64,000 bases of DNA from Gymnorhina tibicen. Lineage: Eukaryota > Chordata > Aves > Passeriformes > Artamidae. The stretch covers positions 9,512,206-9,576,205 of the forward strand of contig VXAZ01018984.1 of assembly GCA_013399875.1 (NCBI GenBank). Direction: 5' to 3'. A program made the position numbers and the translations under genes. The notes beneath the pieces were generated by a model, which saw only the letters and a list, made by a program, of their open reading frames with translations, was not told the origin of the DNA and did no database searches. Below, one piece after another: positions 38,001-51,539 of this stretch. Each line of letters starts with the position of its first letter. The first letter of the stretch is position 1.

Positions 38001-41000
38001 CATTTCAGACTCTCACATCTGCAGAGATGCTCCTCACCCTAACCCTCTGAAGGAGCGTAAGTTATGCACCAGTTTTTCACTAGTATTCAGTTTCAGTAGT
38101 ATACTCTACTAGTTGCAGTAAATACCTTGATTTTTAAGTGTGACTGAGTATTTTAATGAAACTGAACTTGAATACTTCCTGAACAACACATTTGGGAAGG
38201 AAAAGTGCAGATATATTCCTGTTAAGAACTTGTTATTCACTGTATTAACATGTGGTGAGTCAGATTTATGGGCTCAGGCATCCTCTGTCTGTATTTTTGT
38301 ATGCATGTGCATGTATTTAAATGTGAAAGAATATGAATAATTGAGAACAATAGCTCTTAAGGAGAAAACACATGGAGCAACTGCTGTTGGCTCTTCTAGG
38401 AATCCATTGGGGAACATGTCATTCCATTTACAACTCCAGGAGAAAACCACAGGTAAAAGCTATCCAGGACATCTGATAAAGCTGGGGAACCAGTGACTGC
38501 TAGGGACACACAGCCTGAACTTCAGGGTCTTGCATAAGCCATGCTGAGGTGGTATGATCTGACAGTGACTTGAGTGAGAGAAGGAACTGCTTAATATTTA
38601 GGTATAACAGTGTTCTGCAGTGAGCCAGATGAGTGCTTGCATTCAAAACTCCTGACATTCAGTTCTGGCAGAGGTTCTTAGTGTATCTCTGGTAACACAC
38701 AGAAAACCAAGCCAGCAAGCCATGATGCAGAGAGAAGAGGTTTCCTTGGTCATTGGCTTCCCCTGCTCACTGCACTCCTCTGGAGGAGACTGATCCCTGT
38801 TAAAAGGTTTGTCATTCACCTCTGTCCAGCTCTGCTCTGTTGACTAGACTTGTGTAAGGAAATGTTCCAGCTTGCAGTCAGGAAAAACAATCATGCAGCT
38901 CTGCCCTCTTTCAGTCACTTTTCATTTCTCTACTGTCTGGGCTTTCACACCAGACCAGACCGGTCACATCTATGCTCTTGCACTAAAGGTCTCAGAGTCA
39001 GAGAAGCATGTTTTGGTCAGCAACATTTCTGTCCATTTGAGCGATCACCTCTGTCCTTTGGGATACTGTCCCAGGTGGAGTCACCTCCATTGCCTGGCAA
39101 GGGAGGAAGGGAGCTGACCTCAAGGCTTGTCAGTGACAGCTGCTGCATTTCCAAAAGAGGGGCTTGCTGCCCTACTGTTCCGTGTCTCAGAGCTGATGAT
39201 TTTGGGAATGATTGCATGATTCAGGTATTTTCCCACTTTTCACCTGAGACTTGAAGGTGTTGGGATTTGGCTGAGGAGACATAACAGAGATCATGGTGTT
39301 AACCAAGTCTTTTAAGTACATGGAGAGATAGATTTAAATTTAGATGTTCTAATCACGTTGGTTCACTTTGTACTTACGGTTTTTCTATTATCTGTAGTCA
39401 TAGTTTAAGGAAGACTTATTTGAAATCCAAATGAGTCAAACGAGAATAGACATGACAGATCTCACAACAGTAATAATAAAAGCTAATCTATGGGCAAGGA
39501 CACTCTATGTGAAAAAACAAGTGGCCGCCAGCCATTCTTTCTGAGGTCACAGGCCAGCACAGGGAGAAGAAACTGGGGACTTGCTGGGTGGTACCACATT
39601 GTCCATCCCTCCAAACATCAGAGAAGGCAATGAGCTGAGAGGTGGCACGACGTGGTGTCACCCAGCTGGGCTCAGTGGAACTGGACTGCTTGGTACAACT
39701 GTGGTTGCAGTGCCTGGCTCCACATACGTGCTTGCTGCTGAGAGCACTCTTCTGCAGATCATAAATAACAGCTACGTGGCTGTTGACAAATTTCTGCCTA
39801 TTTTCTTCACCATCCATCCAAACTACTTAACCTTGACATGTGAATCTAATGGGGAATATACCTTGTAACTCCTTCATTTTAAAGAATCCACTTTGGTGGC
39901 TAATTGAGGCTGGGTTATAAATTTCTTAACTTTATTATAAAAGTACATCATCTCCAGTTCTTAAGAAAACAACAAACAAAAACTTGCCGATAGTAGGAAG
40001 GTCAGTATTTTAAAATCATCAGACTATAGATATTTTCTTTAAGTCACCTAAAAAGGAACCTCTATTTTTGTGAGGATCAAGGCTTTTAAAAGCCATTCTT
40101 TTTGACACAAAATCTTACTTTGTCAGCTGATTTATAATCCTGGCTCACATTTCCAGCCAGTTGCCCTGTATTAGTTGATTAATATAGCTTTTAAAAGCTG
40201 GCTATGGAACCATCTGAATATACCTTACAATGGTCAAAATATGAAGGGAAATCTACAGAGCTAAAATAACAGAGAATGCAACTATGAGTGGGGGAAGAAT
40301 AGCTGAAAATCTTTGTCTAGAAATAAAATAATAGAGTATTTTCATGTGTGTGTTTGCAATGTATTAATGAGGAGCAAAAATTGGGATACAGAACAGGGAA
40401 AACTAGAAAGTTTGGAAACTAAATTTCCCTAATAAATTAAATTGGGGGAGAGGGGAAGTCTTTTTTTCCATTCTAAACTTGAAGTCATACTGTATGCATA
40501 GAGAAAAAAAAGGAGCTGTTGGAGCCAGGATGTTAATAAGGTTTGATCTTTAAAAAAAAGAATGAGCGAGCAAGAGAGGGAGAAATATAATAATGTTTTG
40601 AATTTGAATAACATGTTAGCTAACAGCAATGGAAAGAAACATCAATTCAGAGGGAAGGAAAGTGGCCAAAATTGCATTATGGAATATGAATCATAGAGTA
40701 GCTAGAAAGCTAAATATGTAAGGAAGCAGCAGCAACAAAAGGACTGGACATCTTACAAGGATTCTGCTGTTGAACAAATTATCTATTCCTACAGTTTTTC
40801 TACCGACAAAATGTAACTCAGATCATCCGGAGGAGAATAAATAACTATATAGAAACTACAACATTAAAGAAACAAATTATTTTTAAAAACTACTTTGCCT
40901 TCGTCATCAGCCTTGGCTGCATGCACTGTTAACTTATAGTGCGCTGTCCTTTCTTAGTTATCTGTCATGTCAGAAAAGGTGTCAGATGAGTATGAGACTA

Positions 41001-41903
41001 TCTTTAGTAAATACATTCTATTTACCTCCTTTTTAGGTTTTCCCTCATAAGCTGTTCTCCAGTTTTGCAACATTTTAAGAAGCTAGCCCTGGCCAACAGA
41101 TACCTGGTGATTTTTTTTTTTCTTTTCCTTAAATAATGGCTCTTCCTTTGTTATCTAAGCAAGGTTATCTAAGCAATGCCTGTTTTTTCTGAGCTCCCCA
41201 ATTCAGAGTCACCCAAATTGCCTCAAGTAAACCATGTCACTGTCATTTTAGAAAACTGAGGCGAGATGTTTAAGTTTGGGTTTTTTCATTCATGGTTGCA
41301 CTATCCTTAATGTCTACCCTATACCTCATTACATAAGAACTCTTTTTCCTCTCTGATTTTTAGCATGTGCCTGAAGGACATTTTAGGAGTACTTTTAATC
41401 TACTTGACTGCTCCAGTTCAGCGTGCCTTTTTGTAATTCTCACTAAATTCTTCAGCATTTTGTCCCTAAAGACACATAGCTTGTTTCTGTCAATCAGTTC
41501 TTTTTTTGTTGTTGTTTTCCGTTCTCATCTTTAGATTCTCTGCTGACTTCCAGTGTCTTATTTCATGTAATTATTCATCCAGTTATGTGTGGAGCTTTTC
41601 CCTGCAAGTTCTTTTCTTCCTTTTAGCAACAGAGTCTAGGCAGTTTCATACCTTTCACGCTGTTTGTTTTCATGGTAAAAATCACAAATTAGTTCTCCCA
41701 AACCAACAGCCATGGAAGAATTAAGGTTTAATATTATCACATAATTTCCTTTTCCCTAAGTCCATTGGCAAAAGTAATTGAAAGTTTTTGCTGGAACTTT
41801 CAAAATGTAAATCAGACTGCAGTCAACAAATACAGGATTTTACTAATTTTTTAAGTCCTGGGACTTACCATTTTATTCCAGGCTTTTTATTCATGAGGTT
41901 CTT
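38001..41903. other. Unique DNA, no gene seen
   Basis: Slightly GC-richer at 38700-39200 and 39500-39770, with frames of up to 134 codons (38850-39254) and no recognisable domain. GTTATCTAAGCAA is duplicated in tandem at 41150-41177 with a 14-bp period. There is an 11-nt T run at 41111-41121. Confidence 0.5.
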
Positions 41904-41960
41904 AACCTGAATACAAATTATTGTTCATATAACAACCTGAATACAAATTATTGTTCATAT
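41904..41960 (+). repeat. Perfect tandem duplication, 30-bp period
   Basis: The 27 bases 41904-41930 are repeated exactly at 41934-41960, with AAC between them. The unit starts AACCTGAATACAAATT and ends TTGTTCATAT. Zero mismatches over 27 bp indicate a recent replication-slippage event, or possibly an assembly artefact. Confidence 0.95.
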
Positions 41961-42307
41961 AGCTAGCTAATAAACATTTAAACCCAAAAATATCTCTCAA
42001 AGACCATCTGCCAGTGGTTACACCAGAGACTCAGGCAATCTTTGAAAGTCACGCTAAGCCAAGTGGTTGCTAAAGGCATCTCTCCTGTTACACGTCCTTG
42101 TGCACAGGGCAGAGGTTCAGAGCTATCCACCTAGTTCTGTCTATCTATAAGAGTAAATTAAGCAGGGCCAGGTAATATTCTCAAGTGCTGGACTTGGATT
42201 ATCTGGACTATTATGTTGTTAGAGCCATCTTCAGCATGAGTGTGAACTACGTTCAATAGGTGTGTAATATTAGTAATAAAATAGTAATGTGTTATGACAG
42301 TAATGTA

Positions 42308-42365
42308 GCAATAATAACAATAACAACAACAATAATGATAATGATGATGACTGATGATGATGATG
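42308..42365 (+). repeat. Compound trinucleotide microsatellite
   Basis: AAT, AAC and ATG triplets follow each other (CAATAATAACAATAAC, then AACAACAAT, then GATGATGATG) with one interruption at GACTGATG. It is a variable-length locus of the type used as a genetic marker. Confidence 0.9.
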
Positions 42366-42368
42366 TTA

Positions 42369-45300
42369 GTAATCGTCCACACAGAGCACTGTCCTGAGGT
42401 CTCCCCCAGCTGCCTTATACTCTTAAGAGAATTTTGTCAAACAGTATTTAAATTCGCAGTATCTAAAATGATACAAGTACTGTGCTGTATTCCACCAGTG
42501 ATGCCTTTCTGTTATTGCAGTATTGCACCTGCATTTGCCTCAAAGGTGACAAACTAGTCAGGTCATTTCAAAAGAGAGCTGGGAAGAAAGCTAACATAGA
42601 TGTAGCATGGCCAGGCAGGGGAATGAGGAACAAACTGGGGAACCAGATTACTTGGCTTGGCCAAGCAGCTGTAGACACATATTTCTCTTGCCCACATAGT
42701 GATGTCAAACTTTGCCTGCCTAAGGATCTTAACGAACAGGGAAGAAAACCTGTCTCAGGAAAAGGAGCATTTAACTGACCAGAAACCACGGCCAACAGCT
42801 CTTCAGTTTTTGCTTTCCCTTTGGTTTGTTTGGGAAGTTCCAGATATTTAAGTAAATGCAGCAGCTGTGAGTGTGAAAAAGCTGGAAGAACAAGGCAGAG
42901 CTCAGGTCTGCTGTGCTGTGCTTGTGCCCTGATGTGCTCTGTTTAGAGGGTGATTGTGAGAAATGTTCATCAGCTCTCTCATGGGAGGCTCAATAACGTG
43001 ATGAATTTTTAGTGCTGAAAGTACCTTGGAATGCTCTGAAGCTCCAGCAGCATGCATAATGCCTGTGCAAACAATCCAGGTGCTTGCACAAGTGTCTAGC
43101 CTTAGGTGCACGAACAGTCTTGTTGACTCGAAGGGCACTTCTCATGCATTTACAATAAGGCACATTCTTGTGCCTGTGGGTGAAGGGAGCCAGAGGCCTC
43201 CTTCTGCAGTCACATCATGTTACTCCTGTCTTTGATGCCTACCGTGATTTCCAGAGGAAGAGTTTGCAAACACTGAGCCAAGATCAAATGTGTTTACTCA
43301 TGCTGAGTATCATTACCTCACTCTGTTGGCATTTCCTTTCACTTTGGTGGGGCCTTTTGCAAAGCCCTGCAACTTGATGAGTAAAAACATCAGCCTGGGT
43401 AGTGGTGTCTGTGTGACAGAACAAATCTCAGGTCGAGCCTTCCATACTGGTGGTGCTAAAGCAGACCTAGAATCAATCTCCCTGTCAGAGCGCAGTGCAT
43501 ATTAACACTCATATTACAAACCATGCAATGTTACTTTTCAGCTTCACACCATTACGAGTAATTAAGGGACAATATTAACCACTTGCTGGTTTATGGAACA
43601 ATAATCTTGTTCCCAAAGGGACATGCCACAAAACCAAAAGGAACCAGATTATTGACAGGGAAACCAAGGATGACATTGTTCTTACAGCTATATGAAGAAA
43701 TACTCGTCTTGATGTTTCTGAGAGCGGTTCTGTTGGTTTTAAGGTAAGAAAACCACCTATTAGGAAGAAAAAATGTCCATCTTTCTGCTGATTTGCTTTT
43801 ATCTTGCCGTGCTTTCAGGCTGAATTAATAAATTGTTTACCTGTGAAGTCTAGAATCCTATTTATTAAGGACTTTATTTTATAAAAAATGTGTAATTGTC
43901 TCTGAGATGGTGTTTCAGCTTCAGAAACTGAAGCTACTGGAGCAAAATCAACAACAAAACTACTTTTCTTCACGCTGATACAAGCATGGCTTTTACAACC
44001 CACAGACTTCATCCTCAGTTTGCAAATTATAAGTAGTTACTTTGTCATAGATATTAACATAATGTGGATAGTAATGGTTTATAGGTAGTTAAGAGGGACT
44101 ATACCAGAGTGCTTTGATGTTGTTACTACTCACCACTAAGTACTGTCTATCCAGATCAGACACAAAAAACTCAGAGACTGGTAGCAATCCAAAACTTAGA
44201 GCATTATTTTAACACAGAAATTAAAAAGCAAGTGAATGAGGCCTTGAACAGAAGCTAAGCAAAAATAAAGGGCTATCTTCCCAAAGCCTATCTTACTGAA
44301 ATGAGAAAAGTTAAGATAATGTACAGTGATGGAAATCAGATCCATTCAATAAAAAAGACCAAGGAACATATTCCCTTCCAGATGGGCAAGCGAAAGTGAA
44401 AATGAAGGTCACAAACTCAACTGTGCATACTAATTAGGTCAAATTCACTAACTACAATATTCTTTCCTAGTAGAACAACCTATAATCTTAGGCTGACAAT
44501 TGCAGGCATATATGAAAAAACAAAAACCCTGCAACAAAATCCCATTAAGAGCTTTGGCCTAAACAGGCATGGAGAGGTATTAAAAGTAATCCCTGTTTTT
44601 GTAGTCAAATGAGTTTGCCTGAGGTCCTGCTCCACATTTTCAGCTGTGTGCTCAACAGATTTAGGCATTTCTTTTTCTTATATTTGCGTGTTGAAATATC
44701 CTCTTGGGCATACGAACACTTGTTTGTATCTGTTACCCCTGAGAAATAAGGTGAATGAAATAAAATGACACCCATAGCAAATGCTTGAGTAGGTGTCTAG
44801 AACTTCTGAGATACGTTTTGATTACCAACAACATTTTGAGACATTATTTGTAAAGCAGGGAAGAGTGTGCGAATGCAGGAGAGCTTCTCGTGAGAGAGAG
44901 ATGGGATGGTCAAAGTGGCTCTGAATGCTGTATCTGCCCCAGGCTCACATACAGTGTTGTTAGGAAGAGAAAACAGGGGGTTTGGATTGGGATGGAAGCA
45001 GCATGAGGGATGAAGCCAACAGAGTTTCTTCCCTTTTGGCCTTCTGAGGTATTCAAACTGGAAGACGTTTGGGTTCTTACCAGATAAAATGAAATATGTG
45101 AAGTGGAAAAACCTTGGTTCACATCGTCAGAACTAACTATGGGGAAAACAGTAAAAACGCTGGTATAGCTCTCAAATAATTTTCTTACAAATAAATCACT
45201 AAATTTTAAACTTGTATAACCATCAGTCAACATTGTTCAAAGCCATATTACCCCGACAAACAGTAGTCTGCCTATAGAAGGAGTGGGGACACCACTGGGC

Positions 45301-45779
45301 TTCTGTGAAATGTAACAACTCAGACTCCTTCATCAGCATCATCCCAGCAGCTGCAGAAGCACTGCAGAATTTGGGCTTAGCAGAAAACTGCTTGGTGGCT
45401 CCATACTGCTTCCCACAGACAACAAATGTTTCCTCAACTTTTATATCACACTAATCCATCTGTGAAATTCTGGCTATGTGCAGGGAACAGGGTTGGGCCC
45501 CAAATGTGCAATTATGGGCACTATTTTCTAGCAGGATGTGTGAAGGCAGCTAGGATTTGTGCCTGTGCACTTTAATTTTAAGGTCTAACTATTGACAGTC
45601 TTCTTACTGCTCATTTTCTAGTTGTTGTCTTCTGAATATTTGTGACATTAGGACAAGTTGGCCATAGAAAATGCAGCTTCATGTAATCTACCCCCTTATT
45701 CACTTTGTTCTATAGTAAATATTCAGGCAGAGTCAATTATAGAAGAAGGGAAGAATTAAAACCTAATGAAAGTTAATCA
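42369..45779. other. Unique DNA, no gene seen
   Basis: Several overlapping frames of 65-107 codons are present on both strands, none with a recognised product. No transposon was recognised. Confidence 0.55.
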
Positions 45780-46000
45780 AAGAGAAGAACTTCCTTCAGG
45801 CTGGCCATGCGTGTCTGTAGTTTGTCTGTCATTTATAATGCTGCAGCCTCTGGTTCATAGTCAAGCTGTAATTCTGCCAGTTAATGTATCCAATTAACCC
45901 CACTAATGAGCTAATCAACAGTGTAAAATCTGTGTAAAATCACTGAGGGTGTATGATGAATGGGAAATGCACTGAACTCTCACGGTATAAAAAGTGCTTT
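45780..46000. promoter_or_regulatory. Candidate regulatory element rich in homeodomain cores
   Basis: Five TAAT/ATTA cores occur within about 50 bp (45869-45918: GTAATTC, TTAATG, AATTAAC, CTAATGAG, CTAATCAA). A perfect 10-bp direct repeat, GTGTAAAATC, follows at 45921-45930 and 45932-45941 with an 11-bp period. TAAT cores are common in AT-rich DNA, so the case is modest. Confidence 0.25.
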
Positions 46001-48261
46001 ATTGCACTTGTTAAAGTGGCACAGTCTTCTCCCTCTCTAAAGGGTAATTTATCACTGGGGTCTGTAACAGTGCCATGCCCTGATAAGGGAGAGGTGGCAA
46101 TAAACCCATCATAAAATGATTACTCAGGAATGCAGAGCAATTAAAGTGTCTCTGCATATCAGAGTCATAGGCTAGAGAGCAAAACTGGTATTTTTTGGTG
46201 TAGGGTGCTAACAAAGGTAGGCAGTTGCTTAAAGGTGATCCACAATTTGGGAAGCAAATACCTATTTAATACAGATATTTCAGTTTAGGCATAAAGAATC
46301 TACGGAACCAGTTGGGTTATGATATATGAAAGTAGTTCAAGATTCTGACATCATTTTCTGTATGAAAAATGTTTGCTGCAATGATAATCCTACTAATTTC
46401 AATGAGATCATGTGACTAGGAAAGTAATCCTCCACCCAAATAAGCATAACAGAATCTGGCTGAGAGAAAAGAATCAGATGAAACTTTATTTGTTTTCCTA
46501 CAGTCATGACTAATGCAAAACATTGATAACAGTAATTAATTTCAACTATTTCTTGTTATTTTATTCAATATCCTTTCAGCATCTCTTTTTGTGGGATACA
46601 GTTTAAAGAAAAGTAACACATCATAAGAGGAGATTGAAGGAAAGAAAATCAAAATACTGGCATGCAAAAACACCTCTTGTTAAGTAAAGGATAATAAAAA
46701 AAAAGAGTTTTCTTAACCTTTGAAGAGAAAAACAAACAGGAAAAGAAAAGTTTGCTAAGTACAGTGGTGAGTCAAATTATCTCAGGAGTTTGAGAAATTA
46801 TTTAAACGAAAACAACAAAAAGCCAGCTATCAGAAACTCTTACAGATAATTAATTTTATGTTTACCTGGTGCAATTTAATTATGTATAAGTATAGGGTGA
46901 AATGGTTTACACGACCTGCTAGCGATCCAAATTTTTCCATGACTAAATTTGATTATTGAAGGTATTTTCCACACAGGAAGAAAAACCTTTTTTTTTTTTT
47001 TCACATGCAAGTAACAGCAATGATTTTAGTAGAAAGAAAATGAAAGTTAAGGGTTGTCTGGGATATTGAGGGATACATAAAGTTTTAGGTCTACAGTTTA
47101 CACTGTAGAAAAAACCTTAGACTGCAATAGGCACCACTAAAATATAGCCTTTGCTGTTGGTTTGGGTTTATTTTTTTTAATGCAAAAGCAAACTGAGTAA
47201 TTTTCCAAAGAATTATAGGAAATATATGTTAGACAAGGCAGTATAAAAGGCAGTGTTTGTCAAAATATTCTGCAAAGAGACAAACTGCAGGACATTTTTT
47301 CTTGTGGCCTGTGTGCTGGGTTTTCCCAACAGAGTCAGTGTTTTAGCTCTTTTTGAGCTTCCCTGCCACTCTTGCACTGATAAAAAATAGGAGGTTTGAA
47401 ATATTTTGTGCAGAGTATAAGAATCCTCTGTTGGCATAGGTCTATTACAGGATGTGAGTCCATGTCCCAGGCTGAGCTCTGTCAGGTATTTATGTCCACC
47501 TCCCACCTTTTCTCTGCTCTTTTCCACCTTGCAGTCCTACCTGGTAGGGGGAAAGGCACTCAGTGTGCAGAAAGGGGATGTGTGAATTCACCCAGGCAGC
47601 CCTGGGCTCTCTCCATCACCACCTCGGAGCAGCTGAGCAGCACACTGGGATGCTGTGGGAGAGGAGCTCAAGAGATTGATAGACACAAGGATTTGAGAAA
47701 ACTGTAGGGGGAAACCCTGATTAATTAATTTGGGTTACTAAAAAATAGAACAATAAAAGGAGACAAACTAAAGATAAGAGGCACATTCTGGGGATGGGAG
47801 CTCACCGACAGCCTGGCAGGAAAGGAAATCTCTGTGTGGTGCACAAGCTGCAGGAGGTGTGGAGGTATCTGGAGAACAGGAGGAGGAAGTCAGCTTTGTA
47901 GAGGCATTGACACAGAACAGGTGTGGTAAAAAGAAATGTTGGAGGGTGAGAGAAAAAATTTAAATAGAGAGGAATCTTATTTGTCAGAAAAATCATAGGC
48001 TCTTTTACTACATTTACAGAACAATGGACGTCTATACCTTCCCTCTGCACTCTCTATGCCCCCAAACTCGCTAGCAGAATTATCTGATTTTCTTTCTTTC
48101 TTATAAGTTGTGTTAGTAATGTTATTGCTATGCTGTGAATCAGAAGGAAAATCAAGACTGTGGTTATATTGTGTGGATTGTCCATATGTGTGTTCAGACA
48201 CCCTACTGACACACAGAATTGAGATAAATCTGCAAGTTATTTCTGAGACAGGTCTTATAAG
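46001..48261. other. Unique DNA, no gene seen
   Basis: A 14-nt T run lies at 46988-47001. The 47400-47660 part is GC-richer and carries opposite-strand frames of about 103 codons without a domain. Confidence 0.55.
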
Positions 48262-48292
48262 CTACTACTACTAATAATAACAATAATAATAG
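48262..48292 (+). repeat. Trinucleotide microsatellite (CTA/AAT)
   Basis: CTACTACTACTAATAATAAC followed by AATAATAATAG is a short run of triplets, likely polymorphic in length. Confidence 0.85.
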
Positions 48293-48736
48293 TCTTGTGT
48301 TGTTTGGTTTCAAGCAGTATATCACTATGGTGATGAGGAGCAGCTAGTATTTCTTTGTTGTTTTCTGGTTTGCTGACTTGAAAAGGTTGTTACATGCTTT
48401 GAATTACTCAGTTCCCCTTTGGAAGATTTTGATGGTGTCACAAGGGATTCAAATAGAAAGTGGGACATGCCTTCTGCTGATGCTGGGACGAGTGGCACAC
48501 ACTTTGGGTCACCAGACACCAGCACTGTCACTGAACCTGGGGCTGGTCTTGCTCCACACTTCCCCTGTGTCAGACAAACACTTCTGAGCCTTTGTAGTGA
48601 ATTAAGCTGCAGAGCTGCTCTGGGTTAAAACTATTTTTCACCATTTTCTGAGTTAGTTTTAACCCAAGCCAGTTGTTCCCTTTGGCTCTTTGCATGGAAC
48701 AAGAAACGGAGGCGGAGGCAGAGGAGTTGTCAGCCT

Positions 48737-48754
48737 GGGGAGGGTGGGAGTGGG
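48737..48754 (+). other. Canonical G-quadruplex motif
   Basis: GGGGAGGGTGGGAGTGGG contains four runs of three or more G with loops of 1, 1 and 3 nt. This fits the usual intramolecular quadruplex pattern and its short loops predict a stable fold. It sits in a small GC-rich patch at 48680-48850. Confidence 0.85.
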
Positions 48755-48791
48755 ATGCTGCCTTTGAGCATCAATGCCAGCTCATGCTGCC

Positions 48792-48803
48792 TTAGCATGC
48801 TAA
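48792..48803. repeat. 12-bp perfect palindrome
   Basis: TTAGCATGCTAA is fully self-complementary. Its ATGCTAA halves resemble degenerate POU octamers. An outer 7-bp pair (CTCATGC at 48781-48787 and a downstream GCATGAG at about 48818) encloses it, so the strand could fold into a compound hairpin. Confidence 0.7.
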
Positions 48804-48850
48804 TGCCAAACAGCCTGCATGAGTGCCTGAAGCCAGCTACAGCCCCTAAC

Positions 48851-51539
48851 ATCACTACTGTAGAAACATAATGCTAAACATTGCTGTTTGCCACTGCAAT
48901 GTCCCATTGGATGGGTTCACAGACACTACAGTGTTGTATGTTTAATAACTAGATTAAAATATATCGCTGCATTTCACCTACTCGCTTACCTGGGAAAATA
49001 TGTGCTTTTTGAAAAGAAGGCCTGAAGCAGGGGTTTCATATCAGACCAACAAAATAATCTGGAATTTTTTTTTCAGTGAACTTCATAGATGAAAGCTGCA
49101 GGAAAATTGTGTACCAAAATTGTGTATCTAGAGCCTGGTAAAACTGATTAATGAACCCGCCTGAATTTATGTCTAGTGTAAATAAATCAGTTTTTTTGCA
49201 AAGTCGTTTCAGGCATCAGACAAATATAAACTTAAAAATATTCTCTTCAAGTTCTTTTTTGCCTAAAGTTACAGTTAAAACCATATTCATATGCCTGAGG
49301 ATAGGAAATGTCATACTGATGAATGAGTTATAAGCCTCCCTTTTCCTGGGCATTGGGAGCCCAATTCTGCTCTCTGTTCAACTCTGCTGAATTGAATGGC
49401 ATTGAATTGACATAAATGAGAGCAGAAAGGCAGCTTGGGTGTGCCTCTCACAATCAATAAAATTAATTTCATACAAAGATGAATTTTTCAAGTGCATCAG
49501 AATCAATTAAGGTGCTACTGCTACTTGAAGTACATGTGCCCATATGCAAAGTCTGTATTCATTGTTCTTTCCATGAAATTTGACTTTTGGCCAGAACATT
49601 AAAACAAACTGTGTTCTACTAAGTGGAAATAGAACTCTCATTCACATTTTATGAAATAGGAGATATTCTGTATTTCCTATGAGTTCTGAGTATGTTTTCC
49701 TCTATGTGTTAAAGTCCTTTATCACCGCAGACCTTAGATAATACTTGCCTATGAATGTTGCCAGTAACAACACAGCAAAATACCTGCAGGATCAAACAAC
49801 AGTTGCTGTGAGAGCTCATCTACATTTCATGCTCAGTAGAGATACACTCTGATTAGTACAAAAGTTATCTGCTATATTTTTCCTGTATCTTTATGTCCAT
49901 GTGCTTTGTATCTGAACAGTAAAATACGGTCAGTGCAATCCAAGGGGTCAGAATCCTGGCACCCCTGTCCCACGGCAGGGAAAAGCTACACAACTGATAA
50001 ACTGCTGAGCAGCAGTACCAGCCCCTAAGCCGTACATTTCAGCTTTGTGTCCCCACTAGAGAAAAAAAATCCAATCTGCCATTCCAGCGTTTCTAAGTTT
50101 TAAGGATCAAGCCTGGATCCAACCTAATTTTTTTAACATTCAGATTTTTTGAGTCAAGCATTTGGTGGAATTAATCCAATATGAAACAGGTTTTAGGCAG
50201 GAAAGATATTCTGAAGCCCTTCTTACAGCTAGGTTGTTCTGCATGCCATTTAAGGCACATTCCAAAGCTGAGTTTACTTCACTGGCAGTTCTGACTGGAA
50301 CAAAAATTTGGCATTCAGCTGTAGTCCAGCTCCTCCTTTCATGCCATTTATAATTTGGAGGTAATATAATTTAGAGCAAATCCAAAGCAATCCTTAGAGC
50401 CTTTAACTAGGAAGTGTATTAAAATAAAAGCAAATAAAAATTGACTACTGTACAACTTTATTCCTCTTTAACCACATCCCTAGATTTAGCTCTAAGTGCA
50501 CAGATGCCTGAGACTCTTTAGTGATGCAGCCTGCTGCAGGTCTATGTTATGTTCCATCCATTCCAGACCCTGTGTTACATTCCAAATTCACCTGCATGGT
50601 TCAAGTAAAAACTTACTTTATACCTTTTCATGTTAAAGTTTATTTTTCAGTGTAGGGATCTAATTAGAATATATTCAGTCTGTAAACAAGTAACTATATA
50701 GTTGAAGGAAATTTATTTTTCCTTTCAACAGCATAAGGATTTTAGTTAGTAGCTGATATGCAGATCAGCCAACCTTGTAGAAAAGGTAAGCAGTGTGAAA
50801 TTATATATGAGTTATTAATAATTCCTAATAGCAGGAAAAGACCTGACAGAAAGGGTGAATTAAATGACTGTAATAATCACAGAGATGCATTACTTGGGAT
50901 TCATTTCAGCACATTTGTGATACTCTGTAATGGGAGAGTCAACTTGTAACTCAGCAAGAAAGCATGTTCTTCCTCATTAACAATATTTCCTCTTGAATTT
51001 AAATTCTTCTGTTTCATATTCATACACTGATGCCAGTGCTACACTTGTAGGATAGCTTTTTATTATAAAAAGGCTTGTCTAAATACATCCATTGAACTAC
51101 AGCTCCCAAAGCGTGAAAGAGATTGTTTATGTCTGTTCTCAGACCTTTATCTATTCATCTCCTTCTCCACTGAATTCTAAGAAGTCAGTACAAGAATTAT
51201 TTGTTAAATACTGTATAATGGCAAAAAGGTCGCTGCAGGAAAAGAAAAAAAGAAAATTATAACATGCAGAAAAACGTGCAGAAAAATAGGGTGGGAAATG
51301 ATTCAGTGATCTTATAATGCTAACCTTATCTGTCTGTTAGAAATTTTAATCCTGCTTTGATCCAGTTGTCTTTCTTACAACTGATTTTCAGATAATGGTA
51401 TCTCTTTCTACGTGCACGTATTTTCAGCGCAGGGCTGCCTATATGCTGTTAAACAAAGCAAGATCATGTGGATAAGACTGAAAACACAGAACTATTTTAA
51501 AGAAAATGCTTTCCTTGTATGCCCCTAGCCTTTTTTGAA
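48851..51539. other. Unique AT-rich DNA, no gene seen
   Basis: No recognised gene or repeat. Frames are at most 63 codons apart from chance overlaps. Confidence 0.6.

Noticed and set aside
38850..39254. 134-codon open frame on the plus strand
   Set aside because: It lies in a slightly GC-rich segment where stops are rarer, overlaps frames in other phases, and has no recognised motif.
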